From Parabacteroides johnsonii DSM 18315 (lineage in GTDB: Bacteria; Bacteroidota; Bacteroidia; Bacteroidales; Tannerellaceae): DNA of 64,000 nt. The stretch lies in assembly GCF_025151045.1 (NCBI RefSeq), contig NZ_CP102285.1, forward strand, positions 2,542,001 through 2,606,000, written 5' to 3'. The notes beneath the pieces are model-generated. The model was given only the letters and a program-made list of their open reading frames with translations. It had not been told where the DNA came from and made no database searches. Shown here piece by piece: positions 26,266-35,929 of this stretch (its first letter is position 1; every line of letters begins with the position of its first letter). Made by a program: the position numbers and the translations under genes.

Positions 26266-27207
26266 ATGTCTAAAGTAACAGTTGTTGGCGCCGGTAATGT
26301 AGGTGCTACTTGCGCAAATGTTCTTGCCTTCAATGAAGTGGCAGACGAAGTTGTAATGCTTGACGTTAAGGAAGGTGTTTCCGAAGGTAAAGCAATGGAT
26401 ATGATGCAGACCGCTCAACTGCTTGGTTTCGATACTACAGTTGTTGGTTGCACAAACGACTACGAAAAAACGGCTAACTCTGACGTTGTTGTCATCACTT
26501 CAGGTATTCCTCGTAAACCGGGTATGACTCGCGAAGAACTGATCGGTGTTAACGCTGGTATCGTTAAGAGCGTAGCTCAGAACATCTTGAAATATTCTCC
26601 GAACGCAATCCTGGTAGTGATCTCCAACCCGATGGATACAATGACTTACCTGTCATTGAAGTCTCTGGGTCTGCCGAAAAACCGTATCATCGGTATGGGT
26701 GGTGCTCTGGATAGCTCTCGTTTCAAATATTTCTTGTCTCAGGCTTTAGGTTGCAATGCCAACGAAGTCGAAGGCATGGTAATCGGTGGTCACGGTGACA
26801 CGACTATGATCCCTCTGGCTCGTCTGGCTACTTACAAAGGCATTCCCGTAAGCAAGCTGTTGAGCGCAGAAAAACTGCAGGAAGTTGTCGCTTCCACTAT
26901 GGTAGGCGGTGCGACACTGACTAAGCTGTTGGGTACTTCTGCATGGTATGCACCGGGTGCAGCAGGAGCTTACGTTGTTGAATCTATCATCCACAACCAA
27001 AAGAAGATGGTTCCTTGCTCTGTTTATCTGGAAGGTGAATACGGAGAATCCGACCTTTGCATCGGTGTTCCTGTTATCTTGGGCAAGAATGGTATCGAAA
27101 AGATCGTTGAACTGGAATTGAATGCCGAAGAAAAAGAACTCTTCGCCAAGAGTGCAGCAGCCGTTCACAAGACAAACGAAGCTTTGAAAGAAGTCGGCGC
27201 TCTCTAA
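26266..27207 (+). CDS. mdh: Malate dehydrogenase
   Basis: A 313-residue NAD-dependent malate dehydrogenase of the lactate-dehydrogenase-like type. It interconverts malate and oxaloacetate, which serves the reductive branch leading to succinate in Bacteroidales. The NAD-binding GAGNVGATCANVLA lies at residues 7-20. Substrate arginines are in GIPRKPGMTREELIGVN and the catalytic His in VIGGHGDTTM. It is a single-gene unit with its own promoter and a strong terminator at 27238-27272. Confidence 0.97.
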   Translation: MSKVTVVGAGNVGATCANVLAFNEVADEVVMLDVKEGVSEGKAMDMMQTAQLLGFDTTVVGCTNDYEKTANSDVVVITSGIPRKPGMTREELIGVNAGIVKSVAQNILKYSPNAILVVISNPMDTMTYLSLKSLGLPKNRIIGMGGALDSSRFKYFLSQALGCNANEVEGMVIGGHGDTTMIPLARLATYKGIPVSKLLSAEKLQEVVASTMVGGATLTKLLGTSAWYAPGAAGAYVVESIIHNQKKMVPCSVYLEGEYGESDLCIGVPVILGKNGIEKIVELELNAEEKELFAKSAAAVHKTNEALKEVGAL

Positions 27208-27237
27208 TAATCGGAAAAAGGTTTGATAATATAGAAA

Positions 27238-27272
27238 AGAGGATAGTCCGTGATGGATTATCCTCTTTTTTG
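27238..27272 (+). terminator. Intrinsic terminator of mdh
   Basis: A 12-base stem (27238-27249 with 27255-27266, AGAGGATAGTCC against GGATTATCCTCT, one G:T) is followed by a run of T. It may also serve the convergent DUF1080 gene. Confidence 0.85.
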
Positions 27273-27335
27273 TCTTAGAATCTTAAGACATTTGATACAT
27301 TGTCCAATTGGTTTATTATTTCCCTTGGTAAGAAC

Positions 27336-28076
27336 TTACTTCAATTCCCGAATCTTGATATTGCGGAACCAGATCGGATAACCATGATCCTGCAAGCCGA
27401 TATACCCTTCATGGGAAATGCCTTCCTGGAAACCTTGGAAATCTTTGAATTTGCTGTTGGCAACCATATCATCCCACTCTTTGCTCCACAAAGTATACTG
27501 AACGACCTTTTTACCATTCTGGGTATGCGTCACTTTGCCATCCTTCACTTTGATCACGATCGTGTTCCATTCGCCGGCTGGTTTTACCGTTTTCGGATCG
27601 GCAGGGAGCATATCATACAAAGAACCGGCAAGGTGGTTTGCCAGCTTGTTGTCGGTAGCATCCACATTATCCAGCACCTGCACTTCGGGAGCTGCATAAT
27701 AGATCGGTTTGCCCGGAACTTCGCGTACATAATAGAAGATACCTGAATTTCCCATTTTGCTGGTTTTCCAATCTACAGACAGTTCAAAGTTCTTGAACTT
27801 CTTTTCCTTATACAGGATATCGCCTCCTGCACCGTGTCCCGGTTTTTTGCCCGGAGCGGTAAAGACCTTCATCGCCTCGTCTTCGATTACCCAGTTCGGA
27901 GCCATCCCGGTATTGTTGCATTGTCTCCAACCGGTAAAATCTTTCCCGTTGAACAGCAAGGTCCAGCCTTGTTTCTTTTCTTTTTCAGTCAACGTGTTAT
28001 TCGCTTTTTGCGCAAAAGAAGGGACAGCAGCCATAACTGCCAAAAGAACCACAAACGATTTAAATAAGTTTTTCAT
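27336..28076 (-). CDS. DUF1080 (3-keto-disaccharide hydrolase-like) secreted protein
   Basis: A 246-residue protein with a signal peptide (MKNLFKSFVVLLAVMAAVPSFA) and one concanavalin-like DUF1080 domain: GWTLLFNGKDFTGWR, FKNFELSVDWKTSKMGNSGIFYYV and PEVQVLDN are hallmark blocks. Members bind or cleave keto-glycosides in the periplasm or at the surface. The frame is open up to 28160, but the start at 28076 gives a proper signal peptide. It stands alone between the mdh terminator and the LpxA-like gene, which is transcribed the same way. Confidence 0.92.
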   Translation of the reverse strand: MKNLFKSFVVLLAVMAAVPSFAQKANNTLTEKEKKQGWTLLFNGKDFTGWRQCNNTGMAPNWVIEDEAMKVFTAPGKKPGHGAGGDILYKEKKFKNFELSVDWKTSKMGNSGIFYYVREVPGKPIYYAAPEVQVLDNVDATDNKLANHLAGSLYDMLPADPKTVKPAGEWNTIVIKVKDGKVTHTQNGKKVVQYTLWSKEWDDMVANSKFKDFQGFQEGISHEGYIGLQDHGYPIWFRNIKIRELK

Positions 28077-28189
28077 GTTGCATCTCATTTTTAGATTAGA
28101 CATTGAGAATATAAAACTCAACAAAGATAAATAAAAAAAGAGCTGCTCCATAAAGAACAACTCTTTCTTTTCTATCAGATAATCCTATT

Positions 28190-28957
28190 TTATTTGATGA
28201 TACCCAATTTCGAGGCATTGATGAAGTCGATGATATGCTGGATTTCGTCGCTCATCGGCACCTGGTCTTTAATCATCAGCAAAGCATCGAATATACTCGT
28301 ATTACCTTGGTAAATGATACGGTAGGCATGGCTGATATGCTTGATTATCTTTTCGCTCAGGCCTTCATGTGACAGAATAAAGGAGTTCACCCCGTAATAG
28401 GTCGTAGGTTCCAATGCTGCTACGATATAAGGCGGGATATCCTTACGGAAGCGGCAACCGGTCTGCGTCATCGACCATCTTCCCACACGGCATCCCTGGC
28501 TCACTAATACGTTGCCGCCGAAAATCACATAATCTTCAATCATGCAGTTGCCGGAAATCTTGCTTCCATACCCGAACACACTATGATTACCGATATGCGT
28601 GTCGTGGGAAACATGCACGCCTTCATGCAGGAAATTGCCATTACCGATAATCGTCTTCCCATCAGAATTGGTTGCACGATTAATCACCACGTTTTCACGG
28701 ATCACATTGTCGTCTCCGATTTCGACAATCGTATCACCTCCCTTATAGTTAAAATCCTGTGGTTCGGCAGCGATAACGGCACCATTGAAGATGCGGTTCC
28801 TCTTCCCCATGCGGGTTCCGCTCATGATACTGGCATGAGGCATGATCTCGCAGTCATCACCTATTTTTACATTCTTATCGATGTATGCAAACGGATGGAC
28901 GGTTACGTTCGCTCCTAACTTCGCGCTTGCATCTACATAAGCTAATGGACTAATCAT
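28190..28957 (-). CDS. LpxA-family acyltransferase paralogue
   Basis: A 255-residue left-handed beta-helix protein of the LpxA family, which acylates UDP-GlcNAc at the first step of lipid A synthesis. Hexapeptide repeats cover about 1-185, and the C-terminal helical part follows (about 190-255). The catalytic-His block is present as HVSHDTHIGN, together with AAEPQDFNYKG and DNVIRENVVINR. It differs from a typical LpxA in its second half (SQGCRVGRWSMTQTG in place of the usual HQFVRIG block). It is also not next to lpxC, fabZ or lpxD but at the end of an RND efflux operon, 31 bases after the outer-membrane channel gene. It may be a second copy with altered specificity. Confidence 0.8.
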   Translation of the reverse strand: MISPLAYVDASAKLGANVTVHPFAYIDKNVKIGDDCEIMPHASIMSGTRMGKRNRIFNGAVIAAEPQDFNYKGGDTIVEIGDDNVIRENVVINRATNSDGKTIIGNGNFLHEGVHVSHDTHIGNHSVFGYGSKISGNCMIEDYVIFGGNVLVSQGCRVGRWSMTQTGCRFRKDIPPYIVAALEPTTYYGVNSFILSHEGLSEKIIKHISHAYRIIYQGNTSIFDALLMIKDQVPMSDEIQHIIDFINASKLGIIK

Positions 28958-28988
28958 AATAATCTCCTTTTAAATTGTCAATTGCTTT

Positions 28989-30380
28989 CTACTCTCTTCC
29001 ACCACCAATGGCACTATATAAATTGATAACAGCCTGCATACGCTGGACATTGTCGGAAACTTCCGTCAACTGCGCACTGAGCAGACTCTGTTGGGCAGAA
29101 AGGATTTCCAGATAAGTGGACTGTCCTGACTGGAACAAGGCGTTGGTATAGGCAACCGCCTTTTCCAACTCTTCTATCTGGGCCTGATCCTGGACCAGTT
29201 TTCTATTGGTCGCATCATAGAGATGCAAAGCATCGCTCACTTCCTTTCCCGCTTCCAAGATCGTTTGCTGATAGTTCATCTTGGCAATCTGTTCTTCCGC
29301 TTTTGATATCTTCAGATTGGCTACCAGCTTACCATTGTTAAAGATAGGCTGTGCCAAGGAAGCCAAAGCCTGGAACATAAACTGTCCCGGATTGGAAACC
29401 GTAACACCCGAACCATTCGTCCAACCGGCTGTCGCCGTAATATTGATTCCCGGATAAAAAGCGGCACGGGCCTTGTTGGTCGTATAATAAGCACTGGCCA
29501 ATGTCATTTCGGCCACCTTCACATCCGGACGGTTCTCCAACAACTGCAAAGGAACACCAGCCATCAGCTCTTCCGGCATCACCTGATCTTCAAGCGTACT
29601 GCGATCGATTGGCTGCGGTGCTTTCGCAAGCAATACAGACAAGGAGTTCTCCACTTCACGCACCTGGCGTTTCAGTTCGATCAACGATCCGGACACCTGA
29701 TGGAACACGGCACGCATCTGGACGACTGCGGCTTCTGTTGTCATGCCGGCAATCTTCATCGCTTCCATCACCCGAACATTCTCTTTGTAGATATCCACCG
29801 TCTTGGAAGTAATCTCGACCTGACGATCCAACATTAACAAAGTGAAATAGGTATTGGCGATTCCTCCGATCAGTTGCGAACGTATCGCTTGCTGTGTGTA
29901 CTGGCTCTGCAAATAAGCAGTCTTCTGTCCACGACTCGCATTCAACAGCTTACCGAACAAATCCACTTCCCAACTGGCTGCCGCCGGCAAGGTATAGGCT
30001 TTCACATAACCCGTATTCTCCATTTTAGTTATGGTTCCTTGCGGAGCCAGGTTCAAAGAAGGGAGAAAAGACAGGCGAGCGGAAGTCAGCAGCAACTTGG
30101 CCTCCTCGACCCTCAGGATAGCGGCTTGCAGATCCACATTGTTTGCCAATCCCTCTTCGATCAAGGCCTGCAATTTCGGATCACGGAAAACCTCCTGCCA
30201 AGGCAGGTTTCCCATATTGGTCGTATCTGTTTCGGCTAACGTACCGGCAGCAGATACCGGATCACGGTAGATGCCGGAAGTTTCGATCGTATCCGGACGA
30301 TCATATGCTTTATAGATATGGCAACTGCTCAAAAGAGCGGTTGCACACACCATATATATAATCTGTTTCTTCATTGTCAT
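28989..30380 (-). CDS. TolC/NodT-family outer-membrane efflux channel lipoprotein
   Basis: A 463-residue outer-membrane channel of RND efflux systems. The lipobox LLSSC places the acylated Cys at about residue 20. Two repeated OEP domains follow (about 55-240 and 265-455), with LPWQEVFRDPKLQALIEEGL at the front and the repeat VDLQAAILRVEEAK. It is the third gene of a complete tripartite pump operon, starting three bases after the RND stop. The LpxA-like gene follows after 31 bases. Confidence 0.94.
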   Translation of the reverse strand: MTMKKQIIYMVCATALLSSCHIYKAYDRPDTIETSGIYRDPVSAAGTLAETDTTNMGNLPWQEVFRDPKLQALIEEGLANNVDLQAAILRVEEAKLLLTSARLSFLPSLNLAPQGTITKMENTGYVKAYTLPAAASWEVDLFGKLLNASRGQKTAYLQSQYTQQAIRSQLIGGIANTYFTLLMLDRQVEITSKTVDIYKENVRVMEAMKIAGMTTEAAVVQMRAVFHQVSGSLIELKRQVREVENSLSVLLAKAPQPIDRSTLEDQVMPEELMAGVPLQLLENRPDVKVAEMTLASAYYTTNKARAAFYPGINITATAGWTNGSGVTVSNPGQFMFQALASLAQPIFNNGKLVANLKISKAEEQIAKMNYQQTILEAGKEVSDALHLYDATNRKLVQDQAQIEELEKAVAYTNALFQSGQSTYLEILSAQQSLLSAQLTEVSDNVQRMQAVINLYSAIGGGRE

Positions 30381-30383
30381 CTC

Positions 30384-33300
30384 TTATTTTGTTTTTGCGT
30401 ACTGTTCTATTTCCGTATTCATATCGCTGTTATCCAAATCTTCCCATTCGATAGGTTTGAATTTCTCCTGCAAGTACTGGAATACCACAAACAGAACCGG
30501 GACGATAAAGATCTGGAAGATCATACCGATAAACATACCTCCGATGGCGGCAGTACCCAAAGTACGGTTACCATGAGCACCGACACCGAACGCAAACATC
30601 ATAGGCAACAAACCGACTACCATAGCCAGTGATGTCATCAAGATAGGACGCAAACGGGCGGCGGCACCTAAAACAGCAGCCCATGTGATACTCATACCCA
30701 TACGGCGACGGTCAAGGGCAAACTCTACGATCAGGATGGCGTTCTTCGCCAACAGACCTACCAACATGATCAAGGCGATCTGCATATAGATATTATTGGA
30801 CATCGTACCCAAGATCATCTTCAGAGCCGGGATATTGCCTAAAGCGGCCCAGCCTTGCACGAACAGGAAGCTACCCATCAAACCAAACGGAATGGAAAGC
30901 AATACGGCTAACGGCAGGATATAACTTTCATACTGAGCGCTCAGCAGCAAATAGACGAATACGAAACAGAGCAGGAAGATCAAACCGGTCGTGCTGCCGC
31001 TGGTTTCAGCCTCTTCACGCGCCATCCCCCCCAATTCGTATCCAAAACCGGTCGGAAGCGTTGTACTGGCAACCTCTTCGATCGCTTTCAATGCCTGCCC
31101 ACTGGTGTAACCGTCTGCCGGAGCAACCATCACTTTGATAGATGTATACATATTGAAACGGCTGATAATATCCGGTCCGTACACTTTCTTGATAGACACG
31201 AACTGCGAGATTGGAGCCATTTCGTTTCCATTGCGGACTTTGATATTCTTCAACGATTCCAAATTGGTACGCAAAGCCGGATCAGCCTGGACCATCACAC
31301 GGTACATCTTACCGAAACGGTTGAAGTTGGAGGCATACAGACCACCGTAATATCCCTGCATGGTTGCCAGAATATCACTCGGACTGATACCCACCTTCTT
31401 ACAGGCGGCCGCATCGATGTCGATCATATACTGCGGGAAGTTAGGGTTGAAGGTACTCTGTGCCGACTTGATTTCAGGACGGGCAGTCAAGGCTGCCGTA
31501 TATTGCTTCGTCACTTCGAAGAATTTTTCCAGATCACCACCGGTCTTGTCCTGCATATTCAACTCGATATCACTGGAAGCGGAATAACCCGGGATCATAG
31601 GCGGAGTAAAGAACAGCACTTGTGCATCCTTCACTATCTTTTGCGCACGCATGAACAAACTGCCATACACGATATCCGAACTCTGCATCATTGAACGTTC
31701 CTCCCAGTCTTTCAACTTGATGATGAACGAACCATAAGAAGGTCCCTGGCCACCGATAAAGCTGAAACCGATGACGGCCGTACGTGATTTGACCGCCGGG
31801 TCGGCAGCGATCAGGCTATCCACCTTGTTCATCACCTCTATCGTACGTTCCTGGGATGTTCCCGGAGGCAGCGTCACTGCGCCCATGATCGTACCGGTAT
31901 CTTCATTCGGAACCATACCTGTCGGAGTCGCATTCATCAAAACAACGAGCAGGACGATACATCCGGCAACGATACCGAACGAAAGCCATTTCTTCTGTAT
32001 AAAGAATACGACACGTTTTTTATAGCTGTTCAGCAAAGAATCGTATGCGGCATTGAAGGAAGAGTGGAAACGGGAGACGAAAGTCGATTTCTTCTCATGT
32101 CCTTCTTCGTGCGGCTTCAAGAACATCGCACACAGAGCCGGACTCAGTGTCAAGGCATTCAATGCGGACAAACCGATCGAGATAGCCATTGTCAAACCGA
32201 ACTGGCGATAGAATGTACCGGCCGTACCGCTCATGAAACTTACCGGGATAAACACGGACATCATGACCAACGTGATGGAGACGATAGCACCACCCAGCTC
32301 GTTCATGGCATCGATAGAAGCCAATTTCGCCGATTTGTAACCCTGGTCCAGTTTGGCATGGACACCCTCGACGACCACGATCGCATCATCGACCACAATC
32401 GCAATGGCGAGCACCATGGCACAAAGAGTCAGCAAGTTCAAGCTAAAGCCGATCAGCGACAGCATGAAGAACGTACCGATCAACGCAACCGGGATCGCGA
32501 TAGCCGGAATCAAAGTCGAACGTAAATCCTGCAAGAAGATATACACAACGATGAATACAAGGATGAAGGCTTCGATCAATGTCTTGAGCACCTCATGGAT
32601 AGAAGCGTACAAGAAGTCGTTGGCATTCATACCGACGTCGATCTTCAAGCCCGGAGGCAATATCTTTTCTGTTTCTTCCAGCAGGTTCTGGATATTATTG
32701 ATGGTTTCCGTCGCATTGGTTCCTGCCATCTGGTAAACGATACAGGTTACGGCACTATGACCGTTTACTTTATTGACAAAATTATAAGTCAGACGTCCCA
32801 ATTCGATATCGGCAATATCCTTCATGCGGAGGACTTCACCATCCGGTAAGGCTTTTACGACCATGTCTTCAAATTCGTTCACTTCTTGCAAACGTCCTTT
32901 ATAACGGATCGTATACTGGAAGCTCTGGTTACCCTGCTCACCGAACGAACCGGGAGCAGCTTCCACGTTCTGCTCGGCCAGGACACCGGCAACATCATTC
33001 GGAACCAAATTGTACTGTGCCATCACATCCGGTTTCAGCCAGATACGCATGGAGTAGTCGGTTCCTAACACATTCGCATCCCCCACACCGGGCACACGCT
33101 GTACTTCCGGGATCAGGTTGATCTTGGCATAGTTCTCGATGAATCGCTGGTCGTAACGGTCCTCTGCATCATAGACGGAGAACACGATCAGCATGGAGTT
33201 CTGACGTTTCTGAGTTGTCACACCGATCTTGGTTACTTCAGCGGGCAACAAACCTTGTGCCATAGAAACACGGTTCTGCACGTTTACGGCAGCCATGTCG

Positions 33301-33602
33301 GGATCGGTTCCCTGCTTAAAATAAATGGAAATATCGGCAGATCCGTTGTTGGAGGCATTGGAAGTCATGTACATCATGTTCTCCACACCATTGATCTGGT
33401 CTTCCAGCGGTGCAATCACACTATTCAATACCGTCTGTGCGTTTGCACCCGTATAAGTCGCTCTCACCGAAACGGTTGGAGGGGCGATATCCGGATATTG
33501 GGTAATAGGCAAGGACAGCAAGCCTAATATACCCAGTATGACAATCAGGACGGAGATCACCGTTGAGAGCACCGGGCGGTTTATAAATCTATCTAATTTC
33601 AT
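30384..33602 (-). CDS. RND (HAE1-type) multidrug efflux transporter
   Basis: A 1,072-residue inner-membrane proton/drug antiporter, AcrB-like. It has 12 transmembrane helices, with helix 1 at about 10-30. The proton-relay aspartates lie in AIVVDDAIVVVEGV, and two large periplasmic porter/docking loops are present. The start MKLDRFINRPVLSTVISV and the motif AAVLGAAARLRPILMTSLA are typical. It acts with the adaptor 33 bases upstream and the outer-membrane channel three bases downstream. Likely substrates are hydrophobic drugs or bile salts, but sequence alone does not show which. Confidence 0.96.
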   Translation of the reverse strand: MKLDRFINRPVLSTVISVLIVILGILGLLSLPITQYPDIAPPTVSVRATYTGANAQTVLNSVIAPLEDQINGVENMMYMTSNASNNGSADISIYFKQGTDPDMAAVNVQNRVSMAQGLLPAEVTKIGVTTQKRQNSMLIVFSVYDAEDRYDQRFIENYAKINLIPEVQRVPGVGDANVLGTDYSMRIWLKPDVMAQYNLVPNDVAGVLAEQNVEAAPGSFGEQGNQSFQYTIRYKGRLQEVNEFEDMVVKALPDGEVLRMKDIADIELGRLTYNFVNKVNGHSAVTCIVYQMAGTNATETINNIQNLLEETEKILPPGLKIDVGMNANDFLYASIHEVLKTLIEAFILVFIVVYIFLQDLRSTLIPAIAIPVALIGTFFMLSLIGFSLNLLTLCAMVLAIAIVVDDAIVVVEGVHAKLDQGYKSAKLASIDAMNELGGAIVSITLVMMSVFIPVSFMSGTAGTFYRQFGLTMAISIGLSALNALTLSPALCAMFLKPHEEGHEKKSTFVSRFHSSFNAAYDSLLNSYKKRVVFFIQKKWLSFGIVAGCIVLLVVLMNATPTGMVPNEDTGTIMGAVTLPPGTSQERTIEVMNKVDSLIAADPAVKSRTAVIGFSFIGGQGPSYGSFIIKLKDWEERSMMQSSDIVYGSLFMRAQKIVKDAQVLFFTPPMIPGYSASSDIELNMQDKTGGDLEKFFEVTKQYTAALTARPEIKSAQSTFNPNFPQYMIDIDAAACKKVGISPSDILATMQGYYGGLYASNFNRFGKMYRVMVQADPALRTNLESLKNIKVRNGNEMAPISQFVSIKKVYGPDIISRFNMYTSIKVMVAPADGYTSGQALKAIEEVASTTLPTGFGYELGGMAREEAETSGSTTGLIFLLCFVFVYLLLSAQYESYILPLAVLLSIPFGLMGSFLFVQGWAALGNIPALKMILGTMSNNIYMQIALIMLVGLLAKNAILIVEFALDRRRMGMSITWAAVLGAAARLRPILMTSLAMVVGLLPMMFAFGVGAHGNRTLGTAAIGGMFIGMIFQIFIVPVLFVVFQYLQEKFKPIEWEDLDNSDMNTEIEQYAKTK

Positions 33603-33635
33603 ATTTTCTGTTTTTAACGAACAAAATGGGAGTTA

Positions 33636-34853
33636 TTAATTAAAAGCGGTCTTCAGATTACCTTCGTTCTGATCTTTCAAGGCCTGATCATATTTCGCTT
33701 TCTGCTGTTCCGGGGTGATCGGCTCGATAGCCTGGCCGTCACGGAGATTCTGTACGCCTTCAATCACGATTTTGTCGCCGGATTTCAAACCATTCGTCAC
33801 CAGGTAATTCTTTCCGTCATCCAAATTGGAGATCTGAATCTCCGTATTTTTTACAGAATTGTCCGCCTGCAAAACAAAAACGAACTTCTTGTCTTGGATT
33901 TCAACGGTTGCAGACTGAGGGATAATAATGATCCCATCCATCGTATACGGGAATATGATGTTACCGGTACCGCCGCTTCTCAGGATATTTTTATCATTTG
34001 GGAAAACAGCACGCATGCTGACAGATCCGGTAGACTGGTCAATCACGCCACTAACGGCATCGATCTTACCTTCCGACTGATAGGTAGTTCCGTCGGACAG
34101 TTGCAAGCGAACAGCCGGCATCTTTTCCAATTGTTCTTTCAATGTGCCTCCGGCTCTTGTCAGGCGCAACAACTCTTTCTCCGTCATAGAGAAATAAACA
34201 TACACATCGTTGATTTCGGATACGGTTGTCAACGGCTGTGCAACAGAGGGGCTGACCAAACTACCGATACGATACGGAAATGTACCGACAACGCCATTCG
34301 ACGGACTCGTCACCGTACAGAATGATAAATTCTGATTCGCGCTTACCAAAGAAGCTTCCGCCTGAGCCAGGCTTGCCTTGGCAGACATGAGTTGGTTGAC
34401 CGCTGTCTGATATTCAAAATCACTGATAATTTTCTGATCGAACAAAGCTTTTTTGTTCTTTTCGGTCAAAGTCAAAGTTGCGACATTGGCTTTTGCCATC
34501 TCGACAGCGGCTTTCGCCTGTCCAACCGCAGCAGCATACTGGGTCGGATCAATCTGGAACAAAGCCTGCCCCTTACGAACAGTTGCTCCTTCATCTACAC
34601 ATAACTTAACAATAAAACCCGAAACTTGGGGGCGTACCTCGATATCCTGCGTACCTCTGATCGTGGCCGGATAGGAAGTCGTCTGGTCGCTTGTTGTCGA
34701 ATTAACAGCAAGGACCGCAAATTCATTATCCCCTAACTTCATACCGCTTTGCTTGTTTCCACAAGCAGTTAATAAAGACACCCCTACTGCAAACAATGCA
34801 ATTTGCCTTAATTGGGTAATAGTAGTTCTCAACATTTGTTTATCCATATTCAT
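33636..34853 (-). CDS. RND efflux periplasmic adaptor (membrane fusion) lipoprotein
   Basis: A 405-residue membrane fusion protein linking the RND pump to the outer-membrane channel. The lipobox LLTAC lies at about residues 27-31. Then come the lipoyl/hairpin region (DIEVRPQVSGFIVKLCVDEG, GQALFQIDPTQY), a helical hairpin with heptad-like Ala/Gln/Leu segments (about 105-170), and beta-barrel and membrane-proximal domains (about 175-370). It is first in the operon. A TACATTTG box at 35008-35015 gives a leader of about 150 bases that contains a CACAACGG hairpin. Confidence 0.95.
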   Translation of the reverse strand: MNMDKQMLRTTITQLRQIALFAVGVSLLTACGNKQSGMKLGDNEFAVLAVNSTTSDQTTSYPATIRGTQDIEVRPQVSGFIVKLCVDEGATVRKGQALFQIDPTQYAAAVGQAKAAVEMAKANVATLTLTEKNKKALFDQKIISDFEYQTAVNQLMSAKASLAQAEASLVSANQNLSFCTVTSPSNGVVGTFPYRIGSLVSPSVAQPLTTVSEINDVYVYFSMTEKELLRLTRAGGTLKEQLEKMPAVRLQLSDGTTYQSEGKIDAVSGVIDQSTGSVSMRAVFPNDKNILRSGGTGNIIFPYTMDGIIIIPQSATVEIQDKKFVFVLQADNSVKNTEIQISNLDDGKNYLVTNGLKSGDKIVIEGVQNLRDGQAIEPITPEQQKAKYDQALKDQNEGNLKTAFN

Positions 34854-35221
34854 TATTTATATAATTCTATCTATTCTCGTTTTTCAGTCATTAGTAAGGC
34901 CGTTAAAGCCATCACAACGGGTGAGATCCGTTGTGCCATAGTAAAAATTCCACAACGATGCTGTTCTAAATTTATGGGTTCATAGCCTATTCCTCATAAA
35001 AAGCGTACAAATGTAGAATCTTTTTGTTGTACTTTTTCCGTTTATACAATCTTTTATACTAAAAAATTGCTTATTTTATATTTCTGTATCAGAGATATAT
35101 TAGGACTTTGACCGATCGAAAATATATTCGTTTAAATTGCTACATAATTTTAACACGGAATTTGTTTATTCAATAATTTATCCTAATTTTACGGCTTATA
35201 TAACCTAAATAATCAATTCAT
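34854..35221. other. Divergent intergenic region with the RND operon leader
   Basis: This 368-base gap lies between the efflux operon (minus) and a membrane protein gene (plus). It holds the RND -7 box (35008-35015) and an 8-bp inverted repeat in the RND leader (CACAACGG at 34913-34920, complement at 34928-34935, 7-base loop), with a further CACAACG near 34951. TAATTTTA near 35182-35189 is a weak -7 candidate for the plus-strand gene. No open frame of note. Confidence 0.6.
35008..35015 (-). promoter_or_regulatory. -7 box of the RND efflux operon
   Basis: The minus strand reads TACATTTG, matching TAnnTTTG; predicted transcription start is near 35003. Confidence 0.5.
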
Positions 35222-35860
35222 ATGGAACCAAAGTTTATGATATCGGAAGTGTTCGGCACTTCATGGAAGCACACTAAATCGCAGATTTGGGTACTGGTAG
35301 GGCTGTTTATCGGATTTTCTATCCTGTCGATGATCGTCACACTGTTCGGTATGCCGGCACAGGGTTCGATTGTCGGACGAGTTATTGTCCAAATAGTCAG
35401 TTTGCTCATTTCCTGTATTTTCATGCTGGGATATGTCAAAAATATATTCCAGGCTCTTGATGGAGAAGAGCCGCAGTTTTCCGCCTATGGGCAACAATCG
35501 CGCAAGATAATCACATATCTCATCGCCAACATTTTGTTCTCCATAGCTGTCTGTATCGGTACAGTCTTGCTGATCATTCCCGGTATCTACCTATACTTAC
35601 GCCTGCAATTTTTCACGGCATTCATCGTTGAGGAAAACTGCGGCATCATCGAATCACTGCAAAAAAGCTGGAATATGACCCAAGGACAGACACTTCCGTT
35701 ATTCCTGTTGCTGCTGACCATGATCGGCACCGCGATCGTCGGCTGCATCTTGTTCTTCGTCGGATTTTTTGTGGCCGTACCCCTTATCTATATGATGCAG
35801 TGTTACACATTCAGAAAATTAAATACGATTTCAACGGAAGAAGAAGTACAACAACTATAA
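35222..35860 (+). CDS. Multi-pass membrane protein of unknown function
   Basis: A 212-residue inner-membrane protein with about five hydrophobic segments (about 25-45, 55-75, 98-120, 155-175 and 178-195). The layout and the motif IPGIYLYLRLQF..VEENCGIIESLQKSWNM resemble the membrane-domain families near glycerophosphodiesterase membrane domains, where a conserved SxxxT/M segment follows a helix. No function can be assigned. It is a single gene divergent from the efflux operon and is followed by a terminator-like stem before the LacI-type regulator. Confidence 0.75.
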   Translation: MEPKFMISEVFGTSWKHTKSQIWVLVGLFIGFSILSMIVTLFGMPAQGSIVGRVIVQIVSLLISCIFMLGYVKNIFQALDGEEPQFSAYGQQSRKIITYLIANILFSIAVCIGTVLLIIPGIYLYLRLQFFTAFIVEENCGIIESLQKSWNMTQGQTLPLFLLLLTMIGTAIVGCILFFVGFFVAVPLIYMMQCYTFRKLNTISTEEEVQQL

Positions 35861-35881
35861 TTTCAAATCAATAAATAGACA

Positions 35882-35914
35882 ACAGCCCGCAAAAATAAAC
35901 ATTCTGCGGGCTGT
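35882..35914 (+). terminator. Terminator-like hairpin after the membrane protein
   Basis: A perfect 10-bp stem (ACAGCCCGCA at 35882-35891 with its complement at 35905-35914) around a 13-base loop. The T-run is weak, so efficiency is uncertain. Confidence 0.6.
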
Positions 35915-35929
35915 ATAGCTTTCCAATCT

